DNA of 64,000 bases from Bradyrhizobium algeriense (lineage in GTDB: Bacteria; Pseudomonadota; Alphaproteobacteria; Rhizobiales; Xanthobacteraceae): NCBI RefSeq assembly GCF_036924595.1, contig NZ_JAZHRV010000001.1:3596001-3660000 (forward strand). The letters are read 5' to 3'. The number at the start of each line of letters is the position of its first letter. The stretch's first letter is position 1. Shown here in pieces: positions 16,437 to 26,752 of the stretch. Below the pieces are notes generated by a model. That model was not told the origin of the DNA. It saw nothing but the letters and a program-made list of their open reading frames with translations, and made no database searches. Position numbers and translations under genes: made by a program.

Positions 16437-17128
16437 ATGAACATCACCTCCCCGATCCTGACCGGCGCAGCCAACGCGGCCGAGCTGCCCGGCTATTCCA
16501 TGACCTCCTTTCTCCGGGCGGTCGGGTTAAGCGACAGCCCCGATGGCGGCCTCGGCATCATCATGTCGGCGTTGGCCGGTGTCGCGGCGGCGCTGGCGGT
16601 CGCGATCGTGCTCTCGGTCTACTTTCGCAGCGGCTACCGCAGCCGCCACGATCTCCTCAAACACGGCCTTGCCGCCTCCGCGGTGCTGGTCCTGCTCGCC
16701 TTCGCGATCTCGGACATGCGGCACGCGGCGCAGGCCTATCTCGGCCTCAATCCGGCAAAACCCGCGGTGGAATTTGAAATCCGCCTGCCGAAGGCGGCCT
16801 TGACCACCACCGCCGACACCCAGGTCGAATTGCTGACCGACCGGAACCAGAAACTGGCCAACGTTCAGGAGGCGCTGGCCTCCACCCCGACGGCCGCAGC
16901 ATTTTGCGGGGCATGGTGACGCTGGATTATCGCACCACCGAGCGCGTGATGGTGCTGAACCTGCCCGGCCAGGCCCAAGGCACGTTCCGGCTGCGGCTGC
17001 CGGCGAGCCCGACACGCTCCGGCCAGTTCGGACCATGGCATCTGGCCGACGGCATCGTGCCGGCCAATGGCAGCGCGGTGACGTCAGAGATTCACGACGC
17101 CTTCGCGATCCGCTACCGCGTGCTTTGA
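16437..17128 (+). pseudogene. Membrane-anchored hypothetical protein, frameshifted
   Basis: From the ATG at 16437 the first frame codes an N-terminal membrane region with two hydrophobic segments ('IIMSALAGVAAALAVAIVL' and 'GLAASAVLVLLAFAI') and then 'AKPAVEFEIRLPKAAL'. It breaks near 16888 at the CCCC-GACGG run. The next frame continues 'RGMVTLDYRTTERVMVLNLP' to 'HDAFAIRYRVL' and a stop at 17126. Adding one base at the run restores one protein of about 230 residues, so a one-base deletion (or a sequencing error) is the simplest account. Function unknown; the second half looks like an extracytoplasmic beta-rich domain. Confidence 0.65.
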
Positions 17129-17304
17129 GGCGCTACGCTGGGCGGCCACGACGCGGCCAAGACGCTGGAGCGCTTGTGTTGCCCATTTGCCCTGAAGGAC
17201 AAGGATGGCAAGACCGCGGGCACTTTTACTTTGACGGGAACAACCAGCGCTTTACTTTATCCCCGACGGTCGCCGAAAGAGAGTGGCCGCGGGAGGGTTA
17301 CAAC

Positions 17305-18273
17305 TTGCGATTTCGCGATCAGGGCATTGTTTTCGCTGGCGGTGCCAAGGGACAGAATATCGACATCCTCAGCGCCAATCCGGTCAATTACTTCCAAGTC
17401 ATCAGCAATGCCGCCGAGCTGCCGAGACTTGTCATCGACGGCAAGCTGTTCCTGCCCACTTCGGATCATCGCAAGCGCAACGGGAAGCTGCCGCTTGTCA
17501 TGGTGGTGCCGGGCAGCCTCGGCGTCGCGGCTTCTCACCTGGCGCACGCCGAAGCGCTGGTCGATGACGGCTTTGCGGCTTTTGTGCTCGACAGTTTTGG
17601 CGCGCGCGATGTGACGTCCACCGTCGCCAACCAGAGCCAATTCTCATTTGGCGCCAGCGCCTATGACGTGTTGGCCGCGTGGATGGTGCTGTCTGATCAT
17701 CCCGAGATCGACGCTTCCCGGATCGGCGCGCAAGGCCACAGCCGCGGCGGCTCGGCGGTGCTGACGGCGGCGACGCGACGTTTTGCCGATGCGGTGGTCG
17801 GCGCCGGCGCCGGTTTTCGCAGCGTGCTCGCCGCCTATCCCTGGAGCGGCCACCAGTTCCTCGATCCATCCATCGATGAAACCGAAATCCGCGTCATCAT
17901 GGGCGACGCGGACGAATGGTGCTCGCCGATGCAGGTGCAGGGCCATTGCCAGGCGATCCGCCTCTCCGGCGGAAGAGCGACGATGCGGCTGATCGGCGAC
18001 GCGCAGCACAGCTTTGACCGCGGCACAGGTATCGAAAATGTTCCCGACGCATCCGTCTCCCCCGCCGCGCCGACGTCCTATATCGCCGACAACGGCGCCT
18101 TCATCCATCCGCTCACGGGCGTCGCGGACAGCAAGCTCGTCGACCGTGACCTGATGGTCTATGCGCTGAAGGCGGGCTACGGCCGGAAGGGCGCGAGAAT
18201 CGGAAGCCGCGACGGCGATGCTGAGCTGTTCAGGGCGGATATGCTCGCGTTCTGGCGGCGGACGCTGGGCTGA
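17305..18273 (+). CDS. Alpha/beta-hydrolase, dienelactone hydrolase-like
   Basis: 322 residues if it starts at the TTG at 17305, which has GGGAGGG seven bases upstream. The frame is open to 17035, but that part is an off-frame reading of the upstream gene. The alpha/beta-hydrolase core shows 'KLPLVMVVPGSLGVAASH' (oxyanion strand), the nucleophile elbow 'GAQGHSRGG' (Ser in GHSRGG), an Asp in 'VIMGDADEWCSP' and a His in 'LIGDAQHSFD', a complete triad. No signal peptide with this start. Substrate unknown. The 5' end is uncertain because the preceding region is degenerate. Confidence 0.7.
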   Translation: MRFRDQGIVFAGGAKGQNIDILSANPVNYFQVISNAAELPRLVIDGKLFLPTSDHRKRNGKLPLVMVVPGSLGVAASHLAHAEALVDDGFAAFVLDSFGARDVTSTVANQSQFSFGASAYDVLAAWMVLSDHPEIDASRIGAQGHSRGGSAVLTAATRRFADAVVGAGAGFRSVLAAYPWSGHQFLDPSIDETEIRVIMGDADEWCSPMQVQGHCQAIRLSGGRATMRLIGDAQHSFDRGTGIENVPDASVSPAAPTSYIADNGAFIHPLTGVADSKLVDRDLMVYALKAGYGRKGARIGSRDGDAELFRADMLAFWRRTLG

Positions 18274-18343
18274 CGCCACCCACACGCTTTCGTCATCGTT
18301 CCGACTTCAGGTCCGGTTATGATCGGCCCGAAAGGAAGGCTGC

Positions 18344-19183
18344 ATGTCCGAATTTCGCCTGACGCAAATTTCCGATACCCACCTCGCCCGCCGTCTGCAG
18401 AAACTGACCGACAATTTTCACCGCGTCAGCGAGCATATCGACGCGACGCGGCCCGATCTCGTCATCAACAGTGGCGATATCTCCTTCGACGGTCCGACCA
18501 GCCGCAGCGATCTCGAATTTGCGAAAGAAATGCATGACGCGCTACCGGTGCCGTGCAGGCTTTTGCCCGGCAATCACGACATCGGCGACAACCCGACAGC
18601 GATCGGCCCCGCGCCAAAGCAGCCGGCGACCGAGGAAGAGCGGCGGAAATATCTGTCTGTGACTGGCGAAGACCGCTGGCGCTTCGATGCTGCCGGCTGG
18701 AGTTTTATCGGGCTGAACTCGCTGATCATGAACACCGGAATCGAGAGCGAGGCCGAGCAGTTCGGCTGGCTGGTTTCAGAACTTGCAAGCGTGAACGGCA
18801 AGCCGGTCGCGCTATTCCTGCATAAGCCTCTATATCTGAACACGCCTGACGATCCCGAGATCGAGGCGTCGGCGATCCGCTACGTTCCGCAGCCCCGGCG
18901 CAAGAATCTGATCGAGATGTTTTCGGCGGTCGATCTGCGGCTGGTCGCCTCAGGCCACGTGCACCAGCGCCGCGACTTCACCTTTGGCCATACCCGCCAA
19001 GTCTGGGCGCCGTCTGCCGGCTTCGTCATTCCGGACCGGATGCAGGAAGTGATTGGCGTCAAGGAAGTCGGGCTGGTGGAGTACCGTTTCCAGCCCGACA
19101 GTTTTGAAGTCCGCCACGTCAGGGCGCCCGGCCAGACCGATGTCGGGCTGGACGAGCTGCTCGGCAAAGCGGCTAAGGACTGA
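18344..19183 (+). CDS. Metallophosphoesterase
   Basis: 279-residue calcineurin-like phosphoesterase. Metal-binding motifs appear in order: 'QISDTHLA' (DxH), 'INSGDISFD' (GD), 'LLPGNHDIG' (GNHD), 'ALFLHKPLY' and 'VASGHVHQRR' (GHxH). The set and length fit the Icc/CpdA-like group, which hydrolyses phosphodiesters such as cyclic nucleotides, but the substrate is not proven by sequence. Cytosolic; no signal peptide. A ribosome site (AAAGGAAGG) precedes the ATG. It follows the hydrolase gene by 70 bp in the same direction. Confidence 0.9.
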   Translation: MSEFRLTQISDTHLARRLQKLTDNFHRVSEHIDATRPDLVINSGDISFDGPTSRSDLEFAKEMHDALPVPCRLLPGNHDIGDNPTAIGPAPKQPATEEERRKYLSVTGEDRWRFDAAGWSFIGLNSLIMNTGIESEAEQFGWLVSELASVNGKPVALFLHKPLYLNTPDDPEIEASAIRYVPQPRRKNLIEMFSAVDLRLVASGHVHQRRDFTFGHTRQVWAPSAGFVIPDRMQEVIGVKEVGLVEYRFQPDSFEVRHVRAPGQTDVGLDELLGKAAKD

Positions 19184-19283
19184 GGCGTTCTTGAGGCGTT
19201 CTTGGGACCGCTCTGCTTCCGCTTTGATTTGAGCACGACCTTCTCGAAAGATTTTCAGATCATGCTTCACACGTTAGAGCGCA

Positions 19284-19556
19284 TCACCACTGACGCTCAA
19301 CGAGGCCAAAGAAGGAGGAACCATCGTCCCATGGCGCTGTCGCAAATGCGCCTACGCGTGGAGCCGGCTGAAACCGGTTGCCGTAATAGTAGCCCGGTCC
19401 GGGCGTGACCCTGACACCGTAGCCTCCTGTGACGTAACCGGAGTTCGGATAGTAGCCCGTCACGCCGGGTTCCTGGTAGACCACTTGAGCCATTGCAGGA
19501 GTGGCCAGCATCGTTGCGGCAACCAGACCGAGCGATAGTTTCTTGAAGTTCATCAT
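19284..19556 (-). CDS. Small secreted hypothetical protein
   Basis: 90-residue protein with a clear signal peptide: 'MMNFKKLSLGLVAATMLATP' and cleavage after 'AMA'. The mature part is rich in Gly, Tyr, Pro and Val ('PGPGYYYGNRF'), typical of small periplasmic or surface proteins of rhizobia without known function. The first of two adjacent ATGs (19556) is chosen because GGAGA lies 8-9 bp upstream. No cysteine is present. It is convergent with the phosphoesterase gene. Confidence 0.8.
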   Translation of the reverse strand: MMNFKKLSLGLVAATMLATPAMAQVVYQEPGVTGYYPNSGYVTGGYGVRVTPGPGYYYGNRFQPAPRVGAFATAPWDDGSSFFGLVERQW

Positions 19557-19659
19557 TTGGCTTCTCCATTGGATGTCAAAACCAAACGACAGCGTTGAAG
19601 GCACGTTCCCTCATCCATCTCAAGTGGCTGTGAGGTTCGCGCCGCAAGTTCCAGTTGGC

Positions 19660-20685
19660 TCAAATTTTATCCGGTCCGACGCGAACCAACTGCTTGCCGA
19701 AATTGGCGCCCTTCAAGAGGCCCATGAACGCGGCAGGCGCGCTGTCGAGACCTTCGGTGACGAACTCCTTGTGCTTGACCTTGCCCTCGCGAACCCACTG
19801 CGACATGTCGCGCAGGAAGTCGCCGTGACGCGCGGCAAAATCGCTGACGATGAAGCCGCGGATGGTCAGCCGCTTGGTCAGCACGTTGCGCATCATCGCC
19901 GGCGCCCATTTCGGCGCCACGGCTTGCGTATCGTTGTAATGCGCGATCAGGCCGCAGACGGGCATGCGCGCAAACGCATTGAGCAGCGGAAACACCGCTT
20001 CAAAGACCGCGCCGCCGACGTTCTCGAAATAGACGTCGATGCCCTTCGGGCAGGCAAACTTCAGCTTCGCGGCGAGATCGGTTTCGCGGTGATCGAGGCA
20101 ATCGTCAAAGCCGAGTTCGTTCTTCACGTAAGCGCACTTGTCCTTGCCGCCGGCGATGCCGACCGCGCGTGCGCCCTTGATCTTCGCGATCTGGCCGACC
20201 GCTGAGCCGACCGCGCCGGAGGCCGCCGCGACGACGACGGTCTCGCCGGCCTGCGGTTTGCCGATGTCGAGCAGGCCCGTATACGCGGTCATGCCGGGCA
20301 TGCCGAGCACGCCAACAGCGGTCGAGATCGGCGCAATCTTCGGATCGATTTTCGCCAGGCCCTTGCCGTCGGAGATGGCGTGCGTCTGCCAGCCCGCGCG
20401 CGACAGCACGATGTCGCCCTTGGCAAAGCCGGGATTGTTCGAGGCGATCACCTCGCTGACCGTGCCGCCTTCCATCACGCCGTTGATCGGCACCGGCTGC
20501 GCGTAAGACGGACCGTCGCTCATGCGGCCGCGCATGTAGGGATCGAGCGACAGCCAGATGGTGCGCAGGAGAACTTCGCCCGTGCCCGGGGTCGGGATCG
20601 GGCAATCCTCGAGGCGAAAATCGGAGGGCTTGGGTTCGCCGACCGGGCGAGCGGCGAGAACGATGCGCTTTGCTGATGCGGACAT
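19660..20685 (-). CDS. NADP-dependent oxidoreductase of the MDR (CurA-like) family
   Basis: 341-residue zinc-independent medium-chain dehydrogenase. 'SLDPYMRGRMSDGPSYAQPV' and 'GMTAYTGLLDIGKPQAGETV' are hallmarks of the leukotriene B4 12-hydroxydehydrogenase / CurA group, which reduces activated double bonds with NADPH. The cofactor motif is 'VVAAASGAVGSAVGQIAKIKG'. Tyr in 'HYNDT' is the usual nicotinamide-side residue. The ATG at 20685 starts at the family N-terminus; the open frame to 20754 comes from the palindromic repeat upstream. Confidence 0.93.
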   Translation of the reverse strand: MSASAKRIVLAARPVGEPKPSDFRLEDCPIPTPGTGEVLLRTIWLSLDPYMRGRMSDGPSYAQPVPINGVMEGGTVSEVIASNNPGFAKGDIVLSRAGWQTHAISDGKGLAKIDPKIAPISTAVGVLGMPGMTAYTGLLDIGKPQAGETVVVAAASGAVGSAVGQIAKIKGARAVGIAGGKDKCAYVKNELGFDDCLDHRETDLAAKLKFACPKGIDVYFENVGGAVFEAVFPLLNAFARMPVCGLIAHYNDTQAVAPKWAPAMMRNVLTKRLTIRGFIVSDFAARHGDFLRDMSQWVREGKVKHKEFVTEGLDSAPAAFMGLLKGANFGKQLVRVGPDKI

Positions 20686-20714
20686 TGAAGGTTCCTCCGA
20701 GTGTTGTTGTTCTT

Positions 20715-20827
20715 CGTCATTGCGAGCGTAGCGAAGCAATCCACGCCTCCGCAAGCGGCGAAATGGATTGCTTCGCGGAGCCTGTCATCGGGCGCGCATT
20801 CGCGCGACCCGTTGGCTCGCAATGACG
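20715..20827. repeat. Palindromic intergenic repeat, GTCATTGCGAG family
   Basis: Outer arms CGTCATTGCGAG and CTCGCAATGACG bracket inner GAAGCAATCCA/TGGATTGCTTC arms. The right half carries an extra insert (GGAGCCTGTCATCGGGCG...) shared with the copy at 45228-45347. It occupies the leader side of the CurA-like gene. Confidence 0.85.
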
Positions 20828-20858
20828 GTGGAGGGAGAATAACGTCTCCTCCAACGCC

Positions 20859-20953
20859 GTCATTCCGGGGCGATGCCTAGGACCGAACCCGGAATTTCGA
20901 GATTCTCAGGTGCGCAATTGCGCACCTGAGTTCGCTTCGCGCCCCGGAATGAC
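20859..20953. repeat. Palindromic intergenic repeat, GTCATTCCGGGG family
   Basis: Ends GTCATTCCGGGGCG and CGCCCCGGAATGAC are perfect inverted repeats. Inside is a perfect 26-bp palindrome at 20905-20930 centred on GCAATTGC. It lies 9 bp after the guaB stop codon and 32 bp from the preceding repeat. Confidence 0.85.
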
Positions 20954-20962
20954 AGCCTAAGA

Positions 20963-22492
<1,530 letters not shown>

Positions 22493-22662
22493 TTATGGAT
22501 GAACGCCGCCTTCGGCGATGCTATCGGCATCGCCGTCGAATCGAAGCCCATCGGTGGGGTTGACGGTGGTCGATAGCATGGCGGGACGCCGAATCAAAGC
22601 GTTTGCCAGCTATGCACAGGCTTTTCGGGAAAAGCCGCAATCCCAAGGGGTTAGCGACGGCC

Positions 22663-22911
22663 TTAGGGCCGGTATCCCGGCGGCGGGCCGTGCTGGCGGA
22701 TCGCCTCCACCACCTCGCGGTGCCGGCGGTCCTCCCGCTTCATGTGAACCGCGATCAGCGCATGCGCCGAGGGCACCAGCAGCAGGACGTGGAAAATCAG
22801 CCCGAAAACCAGGCAAAACACGATCAGGACCAGGTTGAAGATCGCCGAAAACGGCTGCCCGTTCAGCAGCAGCCCGACCGGCGGCAACAAGGCAGCAAGC
22901 ACGTAGATCAT
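22663..22911 (-). CDS. YqaE/Pmp3-like small membrane protein
   Basis: 82-residue protein with two transmembrane helices: 'IYVLAALLPPVGLLL' with the PPxG turn seen in YqaE/Pmp3 proteins, and 'IFNLVLIVFCLVFGLIFHVLL'. A charged C-terminal tail ('HMKREDRRHREVVEAI') faces the cytoplasm. Pmp3-type proteins affect membrane potential under stress; here the tail is longer than in the family, so the assignment is tentative. It is divergent from the DHA2 transporter gene across 138 bp. Confidence 0.7.
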   Translation of the reverse strand: MIYVLAALLPPVGLLLNGQPFSAIFNLVLIVFCLVFGLIFHVLLLVPSAHALIAVHMKREDRRHREVVEAIRQHGPPPGYRP

Positions 22912-23049
22912 GCGGACCTCCAGCGGCTGGCGCGGTGCATACCAGCGTCACGCAGGATTTAGGTGGTTTGCCCCGTTCCGCAATGGCCTGTGCAACAGCG
23001 GAATGATACAGCGCCCTCGCCTGCCTCACTTTCCGATCCCCCGATCCCG

Positions 23050-24525
23050 ATGACCAAAGAACGCCTGATCCCGCTGATCGTCGCCACTGCCCTGTTCATG
23101 GAAAACATGGACTCGACGGTGATTGCGACCTCGCTGCCGGCGATCGCGGCCGATATCGGCACCAGCCCGCTGACGCTGAAGCTCGCCATCACGTCCTACC
23201 TGCTGTCGCTCGCGGTGTTCATCCCGGCCAGCGGCTGGACCGCCGATCGTTTCGGCGCGCGCATGGTGTTCTCGATCGCAATCGGCGTGTTCATGATCGG
23301 GTCGATCGGGTGCGCGCTGTCGCAGAACGTGACCCATTTCGTCATCGCCCGCATCCTGCAGGGCATGGGCGGCGCGATGATGACGCCGGTCGGACGGCTG
23401 GTGCTGTTGCGCTCGATCGACAAGAGCGCACTGGTCAATGCGATGACATGGGTGACGGTGCCGGCGCTGATCGGGCCGGTGATCGGCCCGCCGCTCGGCG
23501 GCTTCATCACCACCTACTTCTCCTGGCACTGGATCTTCCTGATCAACATCCCGATCGGGCTGCTCGGCATCTTCATGGCGATGAAGTATATCGACCCGAT
23601 CAAGAGCGAGGATCCCGAGCGCTTCGATCTCTACGGACTGGTGCTGGCCGGGATCGGCCTTGCCGGCATCGCCTTCGGCCTCTCGGTCGCCGGCCTCGGC
23701 CTGCTGCCCTGGCCTGTTGTCGCCGGCCTCGTTGCGGTCGGCACGATCTCGATGACGCTCTATGTGATGCATGCGAGGCGGACCGGATCGCCGGTGCTGG
23801 ATTTCTCGCTGCTGCGCTTGTCGACCATGCGCGCCAGCATCATCGGCGGCTTCCTGTTCCGGCTCGGCATCGGCGCGCTGCCGTTCCTGCTGCCGCTGTT
23901 GATGCAGGAAGGTTTTGGCCTGACACCATTCCAATCGGGACTGGTGACGTTTGCCTCGGCCGTCGGCGCGATGGGCATGAAGACGCTGGCCGCACGCATC
24001 ATCCGCGCCTTCGGCTTCCGCAACATGATGACGGTCAATGCCGTCGTCAGCGCGGTCTTCCTCGCCGCCTGCGCCCTGTTTACGGTGACGACGCCACTGC
24101 TGCTGATCTTCATCATCCTGGTCGTCGGCGGATTCTTCCGCTCGCTGCAATTCACCGCGATCAATACGGTGGCCTATGCCGAGGTCGAGCCGGCGCAGAT
24201 GAGCCGCGCGACCACGCTGGTCAGTGTCAACCAGCAACTGGCGATTTCCGCCGGCGTCGCGGTCGGTGCGTTCTCGGTGGAATCGACCATGCTGTGGCAC
24301 CATGTCACCGAACTGAGCGCCGACGTATTCCCGCCGGCGTTCCTCGTGGTCGCGGTCATCTCGGCGGCGTCGGCCTATTTCTTCTGGCAGATGCCCGATG
24401 ACGCCGGCCACGAAATTTCCGGGCGCAAGGTGGTCGAGATTTCCAGCCGCAAGGGCGCGGCAAAGGCGGCTACCAAGGCCGCCAGCGAAGGCACCGAGGA
24501 CGCACGCGATCAGCGGCTGGGCTGA
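23050..24525 (+). CDS. MFS drug-efflux type transporter (DHA2)
   Basis: 491-residue inner-membrane proton antiporter of the major facilitator superfamily. Start 'LIPLIVATALFMENMDSTVI' has the acidic D1 position of 14-helix drug exporters. 'WTADRFGARMVF' is motif A, and 'GPVIGPPLGGFITTYFSWHW' is motif C of antiporters. The C-terminal tail is long, basic and Ala/Lys-rich ('SRKGAAKAATKAASEG'). The ATG at 23050 starts at the family N-terminus, not at the frame opening at 22963. Substrate unknown. No regulator gene is adjacent. Confidence 0.9.
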   Translation: MTKERLIPLIVATALFMENMDSTVIATSLPAIAADIGTSPLTLKLAITSYLLSLAVFIPASGWTADRFGARMVFSIAIGVFMIGSIGCALSQNVTHFVIARILQGMGGAMMTPVGRLVLLRSIDKSALVNAMTWVTVPALIGPVIGPPLGGFITTYFSWHWIFLINIPIGLLGIFMAMKYIDPIKSEDPERFDLYGLVLAGIGLAGIAFGLSVAGLGLLPWPVVAGLVAVGTISMTLYVMHARRTGSPVLDFSLLRLSTMRASIIGGFLFRLGIGALPFLLPLLMQEGFGLTPFQSGLVTFASAVGAMGMKTLAARIIRAFGFRNMMTVNAVVSAVFLAACALFTVTTPLLLIFIILVVGGFFRSLQFTAINTVAYAEVEPAQMSRATTLVSVNQQLAISAGVAVGAFSVESTMLWHHVTELSADVFPPAFLVVAVISAASAYFFWQMPDDAGHEISGRKVVEISSRKGAAKAATKAASEGTEDARDQRLG

Positions 24526-24846
24526 CCAGGCGCAGCTACGCCTCACCTGACGGCAGCACCGGCAAGGCCGAAGGCCCGAGCCTCCCCGAGAGTTTTTTCA
24601 TTGCCGGTGTGTATGACACCCGACATTCAAAAATTCGCCGTGAGAGTCACAAAGCGAACGGAAGCCCCGGCGCCAGTCCGCCATATACTTTGGTATAGGC
24701 GGGCGCGAGGCGGTCATCCGCGGCAGCACCTGCCCTTGTTGGAAGTTGGGGGAAATGGTTCCCGGTTCCGTCTCTGCGGCGGCACGCGCCTCGGAAGGTC
24801 CGGGAACAAAAATCCGATCGTTGTTGAGTTCAGTTTCGCTGAAAGG
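24526..24846. other. Intergenic region upstream of the phasin gene
   Basis: No gene is apparent in these 321 bp. The only clear structure is a short perfect palindrome at 24684-24697, listed separately. The last 30 bp contain the ribosome site of the phasin gene. Confidence 0.5.
24684..24697. promoter_or_regulatory. TATAC-N4-GTATA palindrome upstream of phasin
   Basis: Arms TATAC (24684-24688) and GTATA (24693-24697) are perfect, in an AT-rich island within GC-rich sequence, about 150 bp before the phasin start. It may be a regulator site or part of the promoter; phasin genes are often repressed by a polymer-sensing regulator, but its site is not established for this case. Confidence 0.3.
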
Positions 24847-25350
24847 ATGAAACCCGTGAGTGATGCCAATATGAACGTTGACGTGAATAACAATACGCCG
24901 AACCCGAAAGCCGCCGGACCATACGAAAAGCGCGGATTTGACATGCCGTTCTTCGCGGTGCCTGGGATCTTTAATGGGATCGCCGAGCAGAACATGACGC
25001 GGGCGAAGGAAGGCATCGAGAACATGAAGGTTGCCTCGGGAGCAGTCACCGACGTTCTCCTGGAATCCTGTTCAACCAACGCAAGAGGCGCCGCGGACTA
25101 CGCCTCGAAATTGATCGAGTTCTCGGCCGCCAACACCAGCTCCGCCTTCGATTTTCTCACCCATCTGATGGGCACGAAGTCGCCCTCGGAAATCTTGCAG
25201 CTCTCCGCCGCACAGGGCTGCAAGAACTTTGGAGCCACGGCAGCACAAAACCGGGAGATGTGGGAGCTCACCCGCAAGATCGCGACCGAGAGTGCCGATC
25301 CAATCAAGAAGAGCTTTGCCGGCATGCTGCAGAAAGCGTCCTGGTTTTAA
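24847..25350 (+). CDS. Phasin family protein
   Basis: 167-residue granule-associated protein. The phasin domain covers residues 50-165: amphipathic helices 'IAEQNMTRAKEGIENMKVAS', 'LIEFSAANTSSAFDFLTHLM' and 'PSEILQLSAAQGCKNFGATA'. Phasins coat polyhydroxyalkanoate granules and set their number and size. The ATG at 24847 sits directly after AAAGG; a GTG at 24856 is better spaced from that site and may be the true start. No pha synthesis gene is in the window. Confidence 0.88.
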   Translation: MKPVSDANMNVDVNNNTPNPKAAGPYEKRGFDMPFFAVPGIFNGIAEQNMTRAKEGIENMKVASGAVTDVLLESCSTNARGAADYASKLIEFSAANTSSAFDFLTHLMGTKSPSEILQLSAAQGCKNFGATAAQNREMWELTRKIATESADPIKKSFAGMLQKASWF

Positions 25351-25465
25351 GTCACTTTCGCAGCCCGACAGGATCGGCTGGAACGAGCGCTCCACAAGAA
25401 GGGCGCATTCCAGCCGACGTCGAGTTGACATGCCGCAACACAAAAATCCAGGGACGGAAGAGCAG

Positions 25466-25687
25466 ATGGGCGTCGTCATGATCAAATGCCCCGAGACGGG
25501 GCGTGCCATTCCGACAGGTATGGAAGCGGATCGCGAACGGTTTCGCTGCAGTCCGGTGTTTTTCGCGCGCACCTTCTGTTTGATCTGCAAAGCCAGCCAC
25601 GAATGGTTTGCCAGGGAGGCCTGGGTTCACGAGCCATCAGAGAGGCGGCTCAAGCCAAAGGCCACGCTCAGCCTGCAATCCGCGTAG
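25466..25687 (+). CDS. Small cysteine-containing protein, zinc-ribbon-like
   Basis: 73 residues from the ATG at 25466 (GGAAG upstream); an in-frame ATG at 25430 would add 12. It contains 'MIKCPETGRAIPTGMEADR' and 'FCLICKASHEWFAREAW', so Cys-x(n)-Cys-x2-Cys and a His suggest a small metal-binding ribbon with one position missing from the usual four cysteines. Similar short proteins are common in Bradyrhizobium without known function. It is 115 bp after phasin and ends 28 bp from the convergent Crp/Fnr gene. Confidence 0.7.
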   Translation: MGVVMIKCPETGRAIPTGMEADRERFRCSPVFFARTFCLICKASHEWFAREAWVHEPSERRLKPKATLSLQSA

Positions 25688-25715
25688 GGCCGCTGAAGCC
25701 GTTGCCGCAACTCCG

Positions 25716-26546
25716 TCAATGGCCCCTCGAGCGGGGGCCGGTCGCTCCCTGGCTTGGCGTGCGGCGATGAACCTCCTCTGCCTCGGCAAACAAGGCAGCT
25801 CGGTCCCGGGGATGCCGGACGGGCCCCGGCGGCGTCATCTCCTCCGGCAAGACGATCCGACCGATCCTGCGGCGCATGAGCTGGTAGCACTCGCATGCTG
25901 CTGCTTCGAGCCGCGGCCTGTCGATCTCAATGAAGGACCGCCGATTGGATCGGACCGCACCCGAGTCACGGAGCTTGCAAACGGCATGCGTCACCGTCGT
26001 TCGCCGCACGCCGAGAAATTCCGCAAGCGTCTCCTGCGTCAGCGGCAGGGTGTCCCCGTCGAGCCGATCGTGGACGTGCAGCAACCATCTCGCCAGACGG
26101 GCTTCGACCGAGTGTAGCGCATTGCAGGCCGCGACGTGCTGAAATTGTGCCATCAGTGCCCTGGAGAGGATCTGAACCGCGCCATTCAAGGCGCTGCTGC
26201 GGTCGAGCGCCGCTTGAAACCGTGTTGGCGAAATCTGCAACGTAGTCCCTGCCACCCGCACCACTGCGGTCATCGGAGAGCGGGAAGGCCCCAGCGTCGA
26301 CAGGATGCCCACAGCTCCCTCGTTGCCGACGAGAGCCGTCGCGACCGTTTGCCCGCTCGGCATATCCATGATGAAGGCGATCAAGCCGCTAAGAGGGAAA
26401 TAGATCTTTTCTACTACGTCACCCGACCGCATCAGCACGGCGTCACGTTCAAGCGGGACCATTCGGAAATGAGGCACTAGGAATTTAAGATCCGCTGGCG
26501 GCAATCCAGCTAACAGTCGATTACCAACTCTGGCCCTGTGCTCCAT
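25716..26546 (-). CDS. Crp/Fnr-family transcriptional regulator
   Basis: 276-residue regulator. The N-terminal cyclic-nucleotide-binding-like domain (residues 10-125) includes 'VLMRSGDVVEKIYFPLSGLI' and 'VGNEGAVGILSTLG'. The C-terminal HTH_Crp domain has 'RLARWLLHVHDRL' and the recognition helix 'LGVRRTTVTHAVCKLRDSGA'. Fnr-type cysteines for an Fe-S cluster are absent from the N-terminus, so it is not an oxygen sensor of that type. A proline/arginine-rich tail follows. A GTG at 26549 is better spaced from GGAAGGAG than the ATG at 26546; either could be used. Targets unknown. Confidence 0.9.
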   Translation of the reverse strand: MEHRARVGNRLLAGLPPADLKFLVPHFRMVPLERDAVLMRSGDVVEKIYFPLSGLIAFIMDMPSGQTVATALVGNEGAVGILSTLGPSRSPMTAVVRVAGTTLQISPTRFQAALDRSSALNGAVQILSRALMAQFQHVAACNALHSVEARLARWLLHVHDRLDGDTLPLTQETLAEFLGVRRTTVTHAVCKLRDSGAVRSNRRSFIEIDRPRLEAAACECYQLMRRRIGRIVLPEEMTPPGPVRHPRDRAALFAEAEEVHRRTPSQGATGPRSRGH

Positions 26547-26752
26547 CACGGGAAAGCTCCTTCCCAGACGGATGCGCCGTACGCTGCAGAACTGCTGCTG
26601 GCGTCAGGCTGCATGCGAATAAACAGACCGCGCCGAGCTGGTAATATGCGCCATCCGGGAAAAAGTTCCAATGGCATTACTCAGGCGCGTCAACGCCGCT
26701 CACCCCGCAACCAGGCAGACATTCATCGACCGCGGCCGCGTAAAGGTTGCGC

